This document shows, in pieces, positions 35,094-44,369 of a DNA stretch of 64,000 nt (positions are counted from its first letter, which is position 1; each line of letters begins with the position of its first letter). The notes beneath the pieces were generated by a model. It saw only the letters and a list, made by a program, of their open reading frames with translations. It had not been told where the DNA came from and did not search any database. The position numbers and the translations under genes were made by a program. The DNA comes from Aeromonas dhakensis (GTDB taxonomy: Bacteria; Pseudomonadota; Gammaproteobacteria; Enterobacterales; Aeromonadaceae): positions 105,668 to 169,667 of the forward strand of contig NZ_CDBH01000044.1 of assembly GCF_000820305.1 (NCBI RefSeq), written 5' to 3'.

Positions 35094-35129
35094 ACAGGCC
35101 GTTAATATAAAAATTAATTTTATGCCTGT
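35094..35129. repeat. AT-rich hairpin between kwaB and the next gene
   Basis: ACAGGC and GCCTGT arms enclose an AT-only inner palindrome (ATAAAATTAATTTTAT-like). It may serve as terminator for kwaAB or as a regulatory site for the secreted protein gene 79 bp downstream. Confidence 0.4.
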
Positions 35130-35207
35130 GAAAATTAGGTTATATGAGACTTGATATTCCTCAGACTAGCTTAAACCTCACACTTATAATATAAGCAAGG
35201 GTTAAAT

Positions 35208-35747
35208 ATGAAGAAAATATTACTTACACTCGCAGCTTTATTCACCAGTTACACATATGCCGATAACGAATTAATAGAAAAGGCAACGGTATTAGGCATT
35301 TTAAAAAAGTACTCAGAGACTGTTGCTTGCTCAACTAATTTTGAAGAACAAGAGTCCTTAGAGCCATTTCTAAAAAATGTTTACACTGTAGAAAGAGACC
35401 CCGATACTGGTGCTGCGACTTACTATATTCTCTGGGAGGGGGATATGGGCTGCCCTGGTGGTTCAGGTACATATTCTTACTTTGTTAGTGAAGTAAGTCG
35501 TTACTCAAAAAACAGACCTTTCTTGGTACAAAACAATGAAGCGTTCGGAGAGGGTGTGGCTAGAGAAGTGAATCCAAGATTTATAGAAAGCCTGAAAAAA
35601 GTCGACACAAACAAATTCACTTTAATATCATCAGAGTTCGCCGAGAACGATAGCAATAACTTCCCCAGCATAAAATATGAGTATATTATTCAACGAAAAG
35701 GACAATGGGCGCCTTGGATTGTAGCGAAAAAGAACCTTATACAATAA
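35208..35747 (+). CDS. Unrecognised secreted protein of the AT-rich island
   Basis: A 179-residue protein with a signal peptide (MKKILLTLAALF, cleavage after TYA near residue 18). The mature part has two cysteines (ACSTNF and MGCPGGSGTYSYF) that could form a disulfide, and a mixed alpha/beta look. I do not recognise it. It has its own AT-rich upstream region and is about 210 bp after kwaB, so it may be a separate cargo gene rather than a Kiwa component. Low GC suggests the same origin as kwaAB. Confidence 0.8.
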   Translation: MKKILLTLAALFTSYTYADNELIEKATVLGILKKYSETVACSTNFEEQESLEPFLKNVYTVERDPDTGAATYYILWEGDMGCPGGSGTYSYFVSEVSRYSKNRPFLVQNNEAFGEGVAREVNPRFIESLKKVDTNKFTLISSEFAENDSNNFPSIKYEYIIQRKGQWAPWIVAKKNLIQ

Positions 35748-35777
35748 ACCATCCGTTATATTCTATTATAATGTTTA

Positions 35778-35807
35778 CCCCCCGGCCGAATATATTCTGC
35801 CGGGGGG
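35778..35807. terminator. Strong hairpin between the island and dld-II
   Basis: A 9-bp perfect stem CCCCCCGGC/GCCGGGGGG encloses a 12-nt loop that is itself palindromic (GAATATATTC). It lies between convergent genes, and marks the right border of AT-rich DNA. Confidence 0.75.
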
Positions 35808-35813
35808 AGGCAT

Positions 35814-38627
35814 TTATCTCGCCGCCTGATCCACCAGATAAAGGATGCTGTGGTAGGGAATGCCGGCGTGCTGGCTGAGCCCCATTTCGCAGGTGCGGCT
35901 GTTGCTGAATCCCTGCCGACAATCCCTGGGCACCTGGGCGGGCAGGCTGGCAAGCGCCGCGGCGTTGAGCTCAGGCGTAATCAACCCCTTGTCGCCGGCA
36001 AAGCCGCAGCACTGGATATGCTCTGGCATGACCACCTCGCGGGCACAGGCGCGGGCCACCGCCAGCATGGTCTCCCCCAGCCCCATACGCCGGCTGCTGC
36101 AGGTGATATGGAGCATGACGGTCTCATCGATGGGGGTCAGCTCAAGGTGGGGCAGCAGGTGTTCCAGCACAAAGGTAGCGGGCTCAAACACCCGAAGGCC
36201 CTTGCCGAGCGCCCCCGACAGCAGTCGCTGCACACAGGGGCTGGTATCGAGCAGCACGGGCCAGCGCCCCTGCTCGCTTGCCTGCCACAGGGCCTCGGCC
36301 AGCTCAGTACGCTTGGCTTCCGCTACCTCACTCATCCCCTTGCTGTCATAGGGCATGCCGCAGCAGAGCCCCTCAACTCTCGCCGGCACTATGACCCGGC
36401 AACCCGCCTTCTTGAGCAGGGAGTACACAACGTCCGGCAGTGACGGGGCCTCCTCCTGCTGGCCGAATACCCGACTGGCGCAGGACGGCAGATAAACCAC
36501 GGCGCGATCCCCTCCAATGTCCTCGCTGGATCCGCCATGGCTCCCCTCCCCTTGCGGCCACTGGTAGCGGCTCGGCCCCGGCAGGGTCGGCAGCCATGCG
36601 GGAGTGCGCTGGCCGCTCAGATGGCGAACCCCGTTCACCAGCCCTGCCAACGCTTTCTCTCCCAATAGCTTGCCGGCAATGCCCTTGAGCCCGAGGGCAC
36701 TGCGCGCCGTGCGGGTGACGCCGGCGAAATGATCGGCGCTCCAGCGGGCGATGGGCACGAAGCGCCGGTACTTGTCAGCGCGCAACTTCTTGATAAGGCT
36801 GCCAGTGTTGATGCCCACCGGGCAGCGATCGGCGCAGAGCCCGGTGGCGGCGCAGGTGTCGATGCCCTGATAGTCAAACAGCCGGGCCAGCTGGTTGGAG
36901 GGCTCATCGGCACGATTGCGGCGGGCCAGTTCGCGATAGAGCACGATGCGCTGGCGCGGCGAGAGGGACAGGGTGCGCGAGGGGCAGACCGCCTCGCAAA
37001 AGCCGCATTCGATGCACGGATCGACGATGGCATCGCTCGCCGGCATGGGCTTGAGATGGGTCAGGTGGGCCTTGGGGTCGTCGTTGATGATGACACCGGG
37101 ATTGAGCAGGCCACCCGGGTCGAGCAACACCTTGATGCGCCGCATCAGCGCCATCCCCTCCGGCCCCCATTCCAGCTCCACATAGGGGGCCATGTTGCGG
37201 CCGGTGCCGTGCTCGGCCTTGAGCGACCCGCCAAAACGCACGGCGACCAGCTCGGCCACCGCATCCATAAAGGCGCCGTAGCGGGCCACCTGCGCCGGAT
37301 CATCGAACCCCTGGGTAAAGACGAAGTGCAGGTTCCCCTCCAGGGCATGGCCAAAGATGATGGCCTCGTGATACTCAAACTCGTCGAACAGTTGCTGCAG
37401 CCCCGCCACCCCCTCCGCCAGACGCTCGATGGGAAAGGCGACATCCTCGATGATGACTGTGGTGCCTGTGGTGCGCACCGCCCCCACCGCCGGGAAGAGC
37501 CCCTTGCGAATGGCCCAGAGCCCGGCGCTGTCGCTGGTAAAAGGTACAGAGGCGACCTGGGCGAACTCGGCCGCCATGGCCGTCACCTGCTCGCAGCGAG
37601 TCACCAGCTCTTCCTTCGATTCCCCATGCACCTCGACAAGCAAGGCGCAGGCAGCCAGGTCCAGCGCCTTGATAAAGTCCGGCAGGCCGGGCTTGCCCGC
37701 CACCGAGCGAAGGGAGCGCCCATCCATCAGCTCCACCGCCGCCACCGGTGCAGCTTTAAGGCATGAGGTGGCCAGACAGGCCTGCTCGGCGTCCCGAAAC
37801 ACCAGCAGGGCCGAGGCCTTGTAGGGGTATTCCGGCACGGTATCGAGCACCACCTCGGCGATAAAGCCGAGAGTCCCCTCCGAGCCAATCATCAGGTGGG
37901 TGAGGATATCGATGGGGTCCTCATGATCGAGCAGGGCATTGATGGCGTATCCGGTGGTGTTCTTGAGCCGGTACTTGTGGCGGATCTTGGCGGCAAGCTC
38001 GGCATTCGCCAGCACCTCGGCGCGCAGGGCGGCGAGCCCCGTCAGCAGCGCTGGGCGTTTGGCCGCAAAGGCGGCGCGGCTGTGGGGATCGCCGCTCTCC
38101 AGCACTGTGCCATCGGCCAGCAGCAAGGTCATGGCATGCAGGGTGTGATAGCTGTTGTGGGCGGTGCCGCAGCACATGCCGCTCGCGTTGTTGGCGGCGA
38201 TGCCGCCCAGCTTGCAGGCGTTGATGGAGGCGGGATCCGGCCCAATCTTGCGCCCCAGAGGCGCCAGATAGCGGTTGGCATCGGCGCCAATCACCCCAGG
38301 TTGCAGGGCGATGCGCGCCCCCTCGTCCAGAATGCGGTGGCCGCGCCAGCTGTCGGTCAGGGTAATGAGCACCGAATCGCTCAGGGCCTGACCCGAGAGG
38401 CTGGTGCCAGCGGCGCGAAAGGTGCACGGCAGGTGCAATTCTCGGCATACCGCTAGCACGAAGCGCACTTCATCCAAAGAATCGAGGCGCACGATGCGCT
38501 CGGGCACCAGCCGGTAGAAACTGGCGTCCGTGCCGTGGGCCAGCCGAAGATCAGGGTCGCTCACCAGCCGCTCCGGCGGGATGCGCTCAAGCACGGCGGC
38601 GTCAAATTCATTCCAGCCCATCAGCAA
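35814..38627 (-). CDS. FAD and Fe-S D-lactate dehydrogenase (Dld-II type)
   Basis: A 937-residue two-part flavoprotein. The N-terminal half is an FAD-linked oxidase domain (AAGTSLSGQALSD, GGIAANNASGMCCGT, LIGSEGTLGFIAEV). The C-terminal half has two ferredoxin-type clusters (CIECGFCEAVCP and CAATGLCADRCP) and two CCG domains (LCCGMPYDSKG and QCCGFAGDKG). The same fusion is known as Dld-II in Shewanella lactate operons, oxidising D-lactate to pyruvate and feeding quinones. It is the last gene of the lld operon. ATG 38627 overlaps lldG; ATG 38621 (TGATG) is an equally good start. YdiJ-type 2-hydroxyacid oxidase is the alternative. Confidence 0.88.
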   Translation of the reverse strand: MLMGWNEFDAAVLERIPPERLVSDPDLRLAHGTDASFYRLVPERIVRLDSLDEVRFVLAVCRELHLPCTFRAAGTSLSGQALSDSVLITLTDSWRGHRILDEGARIALQPGVIGADANRYLAPLGRKIGPDPASINACKLGGIAANNASGMCCGTAHNSYHTLHAMTLLLADGTVLESGDPHSRAAFAAKRPALLTGLAALRAEVLANAELAAKIRHKYRLKNTTGYAINALLDHEDPIDILTHLMIGSEGTLGFIAEVVLDTVPEYPYKASALLVFRDAEQACLATSCLKAAPVAAVELMDGRSLRSVAGKPGLPDFIKALDLAACALLVEVHGESKEELVTRCEQVTAMAAEFAQVASVPFTSDSAGLWAIRKGLFPAVGAVRTTGTTVIIEDVAFPIERLAEGVAGLQQLFDEFEYHEAIIFGHALEGNLHFVFTQGFDDPAQVARYGAFMDAVAELVAVRFGGSLKAEHGTGRNMAPYVELEWGPEGMALMRRIKVLLDPGGLLNPGVIINDDPKAHLTHLKPMPASDAIVDPCIECGFCEAVCPSRTLSLSPRQRIVLYRELARRNRADEPSNQLARLFDYQGIDTCAATGLCADRCPVGINTGSLIKKLRADKYRRFVPIARWSADHFAGVTRTARSALGLKGIAGKLLGEKALAGLVNGVRHLSGQRTPAWLPTLPGPSRYQWPQGEGSHGGSSEDIGGDRAVVYLPSCASRVFGQQEEAPSLPDVVYSLLKKAGCRVIVPARVEGLCCGMPYDSKGMSEVAEAKRTELAEALWQASEQGRWPVLLDTSPCVQRLLSGALGKGLRVFEPATFVLEHLLPHLELTPIDETVMLHITCSSRRMGLGETMLAVARACAREVVMPEHIQCCGFAGDKGLITPELNAAALASLPAQVPRDCRQGFSNSRTCEMGLSQHAGIPYHSILYLVDQAAR

Positions 38628-39265
38628 TCCTCCACCAGCACCACCAAGAGGCGACTCGGGCCGTGGGCACCGTAGGCCAGGGTCTGCTGGATGTCGGCGG
38701 TCTTGGAGGGGCCTGAGACCAGCAGCAGATTGGTGGGCATGGCCTGCTGCCAGCGCCCGGCGTCCACCAGCCCCGCCAGGTTGTCGGCGATGGTGGAGGC
38801 CGCCAGCAGGGCGATATGGCAGGGGGGCACCAAGGACAAGGTGCGCGGCTCGCCGCTATCCGGCAGCAACACCAGTGTCCCGGTATCGGCGATGGCCCCA
38901 GCGCAGTGGGTGATGCCGGCCTGACAAACGTCAAACAGCTCGTCTTTCCAGCTGGCGAACTCCCCCGCCGGGGTCAACACAGAGCGCCCGGCGCAGGCGG
39001 CCGCGACCGCCGCCTGCCAGCGACCGCCCTGGCCACAGGCCAGATGCGTCACGCCTTCCCCATCCAGCCAAGTGGCCAGATCCCGGGCAAGATGTGCCTG
39101 TTGGACTGTGAGGATCTCGGCGTGGCTGGCGGTGATCATGCCAAGAAAGCGCTCACGCCGCGCGTTGTCGTCGGCCCCGCGCCAGGGCTGCCAGCCATGG
39201 GGGGCGTGGGCAATGGGGGTGGCGGCGCCGCGCAGGCGGTTCAAGATAGCCTCTTTGCTCGACAT
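38621..39265 (-). CDS. lldG: L-lactate oxidation subunit LldG/LutC (LUD domain)
   Basis: A 214-residue protein with the LUD domain seen in LutC/LldG: ATWLDGEGVTHLACG in the middle and DTGTLVLLPDSGEPRTLSLVPPCHIALL, then QTLAYGAHGPSRLLVVLVEDC at the end. With LldE and LldF it forms the non-flavin L-lactate oxidising complex. The gene is 1 bp after lldF and overlaps the dld-II start. Some LutC proteins have been linked to the NAD-like cofactor handling of the complex; not judged here. Confidence 0.9.
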   Translation of the reverse strand: MSSKEAILNRLRGAATPIAHAPHGWQPWRGADDNARRERFLGMITASHAEILTVQQAHLARDLATWLDGEGVTHLACGQGGRWQAAVAAACAGRSVLTPAGEFASWKDELFDVCQAGITHCAGAIADTGTLVLLPDSGEPRTLSLVPPCHIALLAASTIADNLAGLVDAGRWQQAMPTNLLLVSGPSKTADIQQTLAYGAHGPSRLLVVLVEDC

Positions 39266-39266
39266 C

Positions 39267-40703
39267 TCAGGACTCCTTCTTCTTCTGGCGCAGCAGGGCG
39301 TGCAGGCTCTGGGGGGCGGGTTTGGGGGCTTCGCGGCACTGGGTCCAGGGGCCCAAGTGTTTGGGCATCAAGCCCCGCAGGCGACCGGCCACACCGGTCG
39401 CGGCGTGATAGAGGCGCGGGTGGGTGGCGGCAAAGGCAAAGCCCTGCATGGCAAGGGTCTCTAGCCGGCTCTTGGCCGCCCCCTGCCCCGCCAGCGGTTC
39501 GTGACCGGGCAGTGCGTCGTGTTTGGCCTCCCGGCGCAGGCGCTGCAACAGGTCGGGAATGGGGATGCGCACCGGGCACACCTCGCCGCAGGCGCCGCAC
39601 AGGCTCGAGGCGGTCACCAGATCCTGGGTGCTCTCGATCCCCAGCAGGTGGGGGGAGACTATCTTGCCGATGGGGCCCGGGTAGATGGTGCCGTAGGCAT
39701 GGCCGCCGATGCGGGTGTAGACCGGGCAGTGGTTCATGCAAGCACCGCAGCGGATGCACTGCAGGGTCTTGCGCAGCTCCTCGTCCCGATAGGCCTGGCT
39801 GCGGCCGTTGTCGAGCAGCACCAGGTGCACCTCGTCCGGGCCATCCAGCTCCCCTGCCCGGCGCGGGCCGCTGATGACGTTGAAGTAGGTGGTGATGGCC
39901 TGGCCGGTGGCCGAGCGGGTCAGGGCGCTGTAAAGAGGCGGTACGTCACTGAAAAACTCCACCACCTTCTCGATGCCGGTGATGGCCACGTGGACTTTCG
40001 GCACAGTGGTGCACATGCGCCCGTTGCCCTCGTTTTCCACCAGACAGAGGCTGCCAGTCTCGGCCACCGCGAAGTTGACCCCCGACAGCCCCATGCCGGC
40101 GCGGCGAAACTCTTCGCGCAGGGCCCGCCGTCCGGTCTGGATCAGCTCGTCCACGTCGGTGGTAGGGGTGAAGCCTTCCAGATTGCCAGCAAAGGTGTCA
40201 CTCACCTCCTGCTTGTTCTTGTGGATGGCGGGCATGATGATGTGGGACGGGGTGTCGCCGTCGAGCTGGACGATAAACTCCCCCATGTCGCTCTCAAGGC
40301 AGCGGATGCCGTGACGCGCCATCTCGTGGTTGAAGCCTACCTCCTCGCTCACCATGGACTTGCCCTTGACGATGGAGCTCACCCCGTGTTGCTGGGCGAT
40401 GCGAAGGATGATGGCATTGGCCTCGGCCGGCGTCTGGGCCCAGTGCACCCGGATGCCGTTGCGCTCGCAGTTGGTTTCGAGCTGCACCAAAAGATCGGGC
40501 AGGCGCGAGAGGCAGCGCTGGCGAATCTGCTCCGCCGCATCGCGCACCGCCGCTTCTTCGGCAGGGTCGGCGAAGGCATCGCGGCGCTTGGCGCGCAGAT
40601 AATCCATGGCGCCGCGAAAGTTCTGGCGCAGCACGGGGTCGGCCAGGGCCGCCTCGGCCTGGGGATGGAAGCGGCGTGGCGAATACTTGGCGTGATCACT
40701 CAT
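39267..40703 (-). CDS. lldF: L-lactate oxidation iron-sulfur subunit LldF/LutB
   Basis: A 478-residue protein. The N-terminal 300 residues form a LUD domain (KGKSMVSEEVGFNHEMARHGI, NFAVAETGSLCLVENEGNGRM). Two [4Fe-4S] motifs follow, CIRCGACMNHCPVY near residue 315 and CGACGEVCPVRIP near residue 367, then the DUF3390 C-terminal tail. It is the electron-transfer core of the LldEFG complex. The start overlaps lldE by 8 bp. Confidence 0.95.
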   Translation of the reverse strand: MSDHAKYSPRRFHPQAEAALADPVLRQNFRGAMDYLRAKRRDAFADPAEEAAVRDAAEQIRQRCLSRLPDLLVQLETNCERNGIRVHWAQTPAEANAIILRIAQQHGVSSIVKGKSMVSEEVGFNHEMARHGIRCLESDMGEFIVQLDGDTPSHIIMPAIHKNKQEVSDTFAGNLEGFTPTTDVDELIQTGRRALREEFRRAGMGLSGVNFAVAETGSLCLVENEGNGRMCTTVPKVHVAITGIEKVVEFFSDVPPLYSALTRSATGQAITTYFNVISGPRRAGELDGPDEVHLVLLDNGRSQAYRDEELRKTLQCIRCGACMNHCPVYTRIGGHAYGTIYPGPIGKIVSPHLLGIESTQDLVTASSLCGACGEVCPVRIPIPDLLQRLRREAKHDALPGHEPLAGQGAAKSRLETLAMQGFAFAATHPRLYHAATGVAGRLRGLMPKHLGPWTQCREAPKPAPQSLHALLRQKKKES

Positions 40704-41487
40704 GATTAGCCCCCTGTTTTTGCGCTTGCAAGCCCTGAGCCACCGGCTCGCTGTGGGCTAGCAGGAAGCTGGCCAGGTGCATGGCGGGCAGTGTCTTGCC
40801 CTGATAGGCCAGGGATCCCTTGATGTTCAAGAGACACCCCCAGTCCGCGCTCACCAGGGTGTCGGCGCCGCTGGCCAGCAGGTGGCGGGTCTTGTCCTCC
40901 ACCATGGCCTGGCTGATGTGGGGATGGCGCACCGAGAAGGTGCCGCCAAAGCCGCAGCACTCGCTCTCGTAGGCCTGCTCGTGCAAGGTGACGCCCTCGA
41001 GCTGCCCCAGCAGGCTGCGGGCCGTGGTGTGCACCTGCATCTCGCGCCGGGCCGAGCAGGAGGTGTGCATGACGATACTCGCCCTCCCCACCCCCTGCCA
41101 GCGCACCCGGCAGATCCGGACCAGAAACTCGGTGAGCTCGAACACCCGCTCGCAAAACGCCGCCACCTCGGAGCTCTCGGGGAAGAGTCGGCGGTAGTGG
41201 TGATGCATCATGCCGCCACAGGAGCCAGACAGCACCACCACAGGCCAGGGCTCGGGGAAGAGCGCCATCTGGCTTTGCGCCACCTGGCGCGCCTCCTCTT
41301 CATGGCCCGAGGTGTAGGCCGGCTGCCCGCAGCAGGTCTGTTTCTCGACAAAGTGCACCCTTATCCCCTCCCGCTCGAGCAGGGCGATGGCATCGAGCCC
41401 CGCCACCGGGTCGAACAGATCCACCAGACAGGTGGCGTAGAGATAGACATCGGCCGGCTTGGCCGGATAGACCCGCATTACCTTCAT
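40696..41487 (-). CDS. lldE: L-lactate oxidation subunit LldE/LutA (CCG domains)
   Basis: A 263-residue protein with two cysteine-rich CCG domains (KQTCCGQPAYTSGH near residue 53 and ESECCGFGGTFSVRHP near residue 180), the arrangement of LutA/LldE and of heterodisulfide-reductase-like subunits. ATG 41487 (MKVMRVYPAKP) is used; it has an AGGAGAG ribosome site, and a GTG lies directly upstream. It is 13 bp after lldP. Part of the LldEFG L-lactate oxidising complex. Confidence 0.95.
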   Translation of the reverse strand: MKVMRVYPAKPADVYLYATCLVDLFDPVAGLDAIALLEREGIRVHFVEKQTCCGQPAYTSGHEEEARQVAQSQMALFPEPWPVVVLSGSCGGMMHHHYRRLFPESSEVAAFCERVFELTEFLVRICRVRWQGVGRASIVMHTSCSARREMQVHTTARSLLGQLEGVTLHEQAYESECCGFGGTFSVRHPHISQAMVEDKTRHLLASGADTLVSADWGCLLNIKGSLAYQGKTLPAMHLASFLLAHSEPVAQGLQAQKQGANHE

Positions 41488-41500
41488 CACTTGCTCTCCT

Positions 41501-43201
41501 TTACTTCAACAGCAGCAGTGCGTCCGAGACGTGGAAGCTGTACATGAGCGCCAACCCGATAAGGCCGGTGGCCAGCAGGTAGTAGAGGGTCGGCAACGCG
41601 GTCTTGCGCAGCGTCGCCCCCTCGCGGCCCAAGAGGCCCACGGTGGCCGAGGCCGCCACCACGTTGTGAATGGCAATCATGTTGCCGGCGGCGGCGCCCA
41701 CGGCCTGCAAGGCCAGCATGGCGGCGGTGGAGACCCCCAGGGTCTGGGCCACCTCGAACTGGAACTGGCTGAACATCATGTTCGACACCGTGTTGGAGCC
41801 GGCGATAAAGGCCCCCAGCGCGCCGATTGTGGCGCTCAGGGCCGGGAAGAACTCCCCCACCAGTCCGGCGGCAAAGTTCGCGGTAGTCACCGGCATGCTG
41901 GCGAGATCCGCCCCGTTGACGCCGGAGTTGATGAAGATGCGCACCATGGGCACGGTGAAGATGAGCACGAAGCCGGCGCCGATCAGGGTGCGGCTCGACT
42001 CGCTCACGGCGCGGCCGAGGGGGGCCAGGGCGCGGGCCTGAATGAGGGTGGCGAACAGGGCGCAGAACACCAGCAGGCCCCCCGGCAGGTAGAGCGGCTC
42101 AATCGACGCGCTCACGCCCTTCTCCCCCAAGAGGTCTGTGAAGGCGAGGCTCACCGACAACAGGCTTGCCTTGAACTCCGGGCTCACCCGGCTCGCCACC
42201 AGCAAGAGGGCCAGCGCCACATAGGGGAGCCAGGCCAGCAACAGGGACATGGGGCGGCCGGCGGCCTCTTTGAGATCGAGCTTGAGGGATCCCAGCCACT
42301 CGGCGGGCCACTCGCTCTCGGGGGCAAAGTCCCAGCTGTTTTTTGGCACCAGGAAGCCGCGGCGCGCCGCCGTTACCACCAGGGCCAGCCCCACCAGACC
42401 GCCGATAAGGGACGGGAACTCGGGGCCGAGCAGCATGCCGGTCAGGGCATAGGGCACGGTGAAGGCGAGCCCGGCGAATATCGCGAACGGCAGGATGGAG
42501 AGCCCCTCGGTCCAGCTGCGGTTGCGGCCGAAGAAGCGGGTCAGCATCATCACCATCAGCACCGGCATCAGGGTGCCGACGGTGGCGTGAATGAGGGCCA
42601 CGTTGGTGGTCACCTGCTGCAGGTAGATGTCCCAGCTGCTGCCGCCGGCACTCAGGGTGTGGCCGATGGCCTGGTTATCCAGCCCCTTGTTGATGCCCAC
42701 CAGGATAGGGGTGCCCACCGCGCCGAACGACACCGGGGTGGACTGGATCATCATGCCGAGCAGCACGGCGGCGAGCGCCGGAAAGCCGATGGCCACCAGC
42801 AGGGGAGCGGCGATGGCGGCGGGGGTGCCAAAGCCCGAGGCCCCTTCGATAAAGGCGCCGAAGCACCAGGCGATGATGATGGCCTGGATGCGCCGGTCCG
42901 GCGAGATGTTGGTAAAGCCGCCGCGAATGGCGCTGATGGCACCTGTGTGTTTCAGGGTGTTGAGCATCAGGATGGCGCCGAACACGATCCAGAGCACGGT
43001 CACCGTGATGATGAGCCCCTGCAGGCTGGAGGCGAGTACCCGGGTCGGGCTCATCTGCCAGCCCCACAGGGCGATGAATACGGTCAGGATAAAGGCGATG
43101 GGCATGGCGCGCTTGGCGGGCCAGTTGAGGCCGACCAGCAGCACGGCGGCCACCACGATCGGCGAGAAGGCCACCAGGGCCAACAGGGTGTCTGTCATCA
43201 T
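41501..43201 (-). CDS. lldP: L-lactate permease LldP
   Basis: A 566-residue membrane protein with about 13 helices. [22 protein letters not shown] near residue 121 and [19 protein letters not shown] near residue 460 are lactate permease signature blocks. It is a lactate/H+ symporter that also carries glycolate. First gene of lldP-lldE-lldF-lldG-dld-II, divergent from a LysR regulator across a 129-bp gap that must contain both promoters. Confidence 0.95.
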   Translation of the reverse strand: MMTDTLLALVAFSPIVVAAVLLVGLNWPAKRAMPIAFILTVFIALWGWQMSPTRVLASSLQGLIITVTVLWIVFGAILMLNTLKHTGAISAIRGGFTNISPDRRIQAIIIAWCFGAFIEGASGFGTPAAIAAPLLVAIGFPALAAVLLGMMIQSTPVSFGAVGTPILVGINKGLDNQAIGHTLSAGGSSWDIYLQQVTTNVALIHATVGTLMPVLMVMMLTRFFGRNRSWTEGLSILPFAIFAGLAFTVPYALTGMLLGPEFPSLIGGLVGLALVVTAARRGFLVPKNSWDFAPESEWPAEWLGSLKLDLKEAAGRPMSLLLAWLPYVALALLLVASRVSPEFKASLLSVSLAFTDLLGEKGVSASIEPLYLPGGLLVFCALFATLIQARALAPLGRAVSESSRTLIGAGFVLIFTVPMVRIFINSGVNGADLASMPVTTANFAAGLVGEFFPALSATIGALGAFIAGSNTVSNMMFSQFQFEVAQTLGVSTAAMLALQAVGAAAGNMIAIHNVVAASATVGLLGREGATLRKTALPTLYYLLATGLIGLALMYSFHVSDALLLLK

Positions 43202-43291
43202 TGCGTCCTTGTCCGAGCGGTGCAGAGGCGCACCTTGTTGTTGTTTTGTTAATCGGACGTGACCTTACCCTGTTCTTTTTTCGCGATATAT

Positions 43292-43316
43292 GGAAATAAT
43301 GAACAACATTCGTTCC
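43292..43316. promoter_or_regulatory. Candidate LysR-regulator site between lldP and its regulator
   Basis: GGAAATAATG-N5-CATTCGTTCC is an interrupted palindrome with 8 of 10 arm positions paired, centred in the divergent gap and ending 15 bp before the LysR start. It has the size and place of an autoregulatory LysR recognition site. Confidence 0.45.
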
Positions 43317-43330
43317 AAAAATCGATAAAT

Positions 43331-44236
43331 ATGGCCAGTACCGACGACCTCATTCTATTCGCCCAGGTGGTGGAGGCCGGCTCCTTCAGCAAGGTGGCCG
43401 AACAAAATTCCCTGACAAATTCAGTGGTTAGCAAGCGTATCGGGCGCCTGGAAGAGGAGCTCGGGGTGCAGCTGCTCTATCGCACCACCCGCCGGCTCAC
43501 CCTGAGCGAGGCGGGCAAGGAGCTCTATCAGGGTGCCAAAAATGTGAAGGCCGCCGCACTGGACGCCTTCGATGCGGTGGCGGGATTTGGTGAAAAGGTG
43601 AGCGGTCATGTGCGGATGTCGGTGCCCACCATCTCGGGGGAGCTGCTGCTGGCCGACGCCGTGGCCGATTTTTGCCAGCAACACCCGGGGCTCACGGTGG
43701 AGATGTCGCTGGACAACCGCTTCGTCAACCTGGTGGAAGAGGGGTTCGACTTGGTCATTCGCACCGGCTATCTGGATGATTCGAGCCTGATTGCCCGCCA
43801 CATCCTCGACTCCCAGTGGGTGATCTGCGCCGCCCCCGCCTACGTGCGCCGCTTCGGGGCGCCGCGCGAGCCGTCGGACTTGCTCACCCACAACTGCCTG
43901 CGCTACGCCTATCAGAGCACGGGGGCCTCGGAGTGGGCCTTCAAGGGGGAAGAGGGCAACTATCTGCTGTCGGTGTCGGGCAGTTTTTGCACCGACAACG
44001 CGGGGGCCCTGCGCAAGGCGGCGCTGGGTGGGCGCGGCATCGTCTATGTGCCGCGCTGCCTGGTCTATCACGATCTGATGAATGGCGAGCTGGTGGATTT
44101 GTTTCCGGATCAGGTGGGCAAGAAGCTCGGGATCTACGCCGTCTACCCCTTTACCCGCCAGCCGCCGCGCAAGATCAGGCTGCTGATCGAGCACATCCGC
44201 CAGCGCTACCTCGATATCGCCCACTACTTCGGCTAG
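43331..44236 (+). CDS. LysR family regulator, probable regulator of the lld operon
   Basis: A 301-residue LysR protein of the CrgA/AaeR-like group. The helix-turn-helix covers about residues 3-60 (DDLILFAQVVEAGSFSKVAEQ, then NSVVSKRIGRLEEELGVQLLYRTTR). The rest is a periplasmic-binding-like ligand domain. ATG 43331 gives the normal LysR opening; the frame is open 24 codons earlier without family character. Divergent from lldP, so lactate-responsive control is likely. GntR-type LldR, the usual regulator elsewhere, is absent here. Confidence 0.9.
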   Translation: MASTDDLILFAQVVEAGSFSKVAEQNSLTNSVVSKRIGRLEEELGVQLLYRTTRRLTLSEAGKELYQGAKNVKAAALDAFDAVAGFGEKVSGHVRMSVPTISGELLLADAVADFCQQHPGLTVEMSLDNRFVNLVEEGFDLVIRTGYLDDSSLIARHILDSQWVICAAPAYVRRFGAPREPSDLLTHNCLRYAYQSTGASEWAFKGEEGNYLLSVSGSFCTDNAGALRKAALGGRGIVYVPRCLVYHDLMNGELVDLFPDQVGKKLGIYAVYPFTRQPPRKIRLLIEHIRQRYLDIAHYFG

Positions 44237-44252
44237 CGAGGATGGCGGTCAT

Positions 44253-44286
44253 CCCGGGTCCAAACGGGGGGCTTTTTTGACCCGGG
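44253..44286 (+). terminator. Possible terminator after the LysR gene
   Basis: An 8-bp stem CCCGGGTC/GACCCGGG with an 18-nt loop containing a G6CT6 run. The T-run lies in the loop, so efficiency is uncertain. Confidence 0.35.
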
Positions 44287-44369
44287 TGGCAGCGTTGCCT
44301 ACCACTCCCCCCCTTCAGCGCGCTGGCTCAAGCCACCAGGGCCGCCTCAAGCAGGCGGTTGGCGCCGGC

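Larger units (their letters stand above)
33110..35780. mobile_element. AT-rich acquired island carrying Kiwa
   Basis: Base composition drops abruptly here from GC-rich to strongly AT-rich and returns at about 35780. Three intact genes lie inside, none related to the flanking AttH-like and dld-II genes. No integrase, tRNA or clear direct repeat marks the borders, so the mode of entry is unknown; homologous exchange in flanking genes is possible. Confidence 0.7.

Noticed and set aside
41531..43252. 573-codon open frame opposite lldP
   Set aside because: Antisense shadow with Gln/His/Gly-rich low-complexity translation; lldP is a clear permease.
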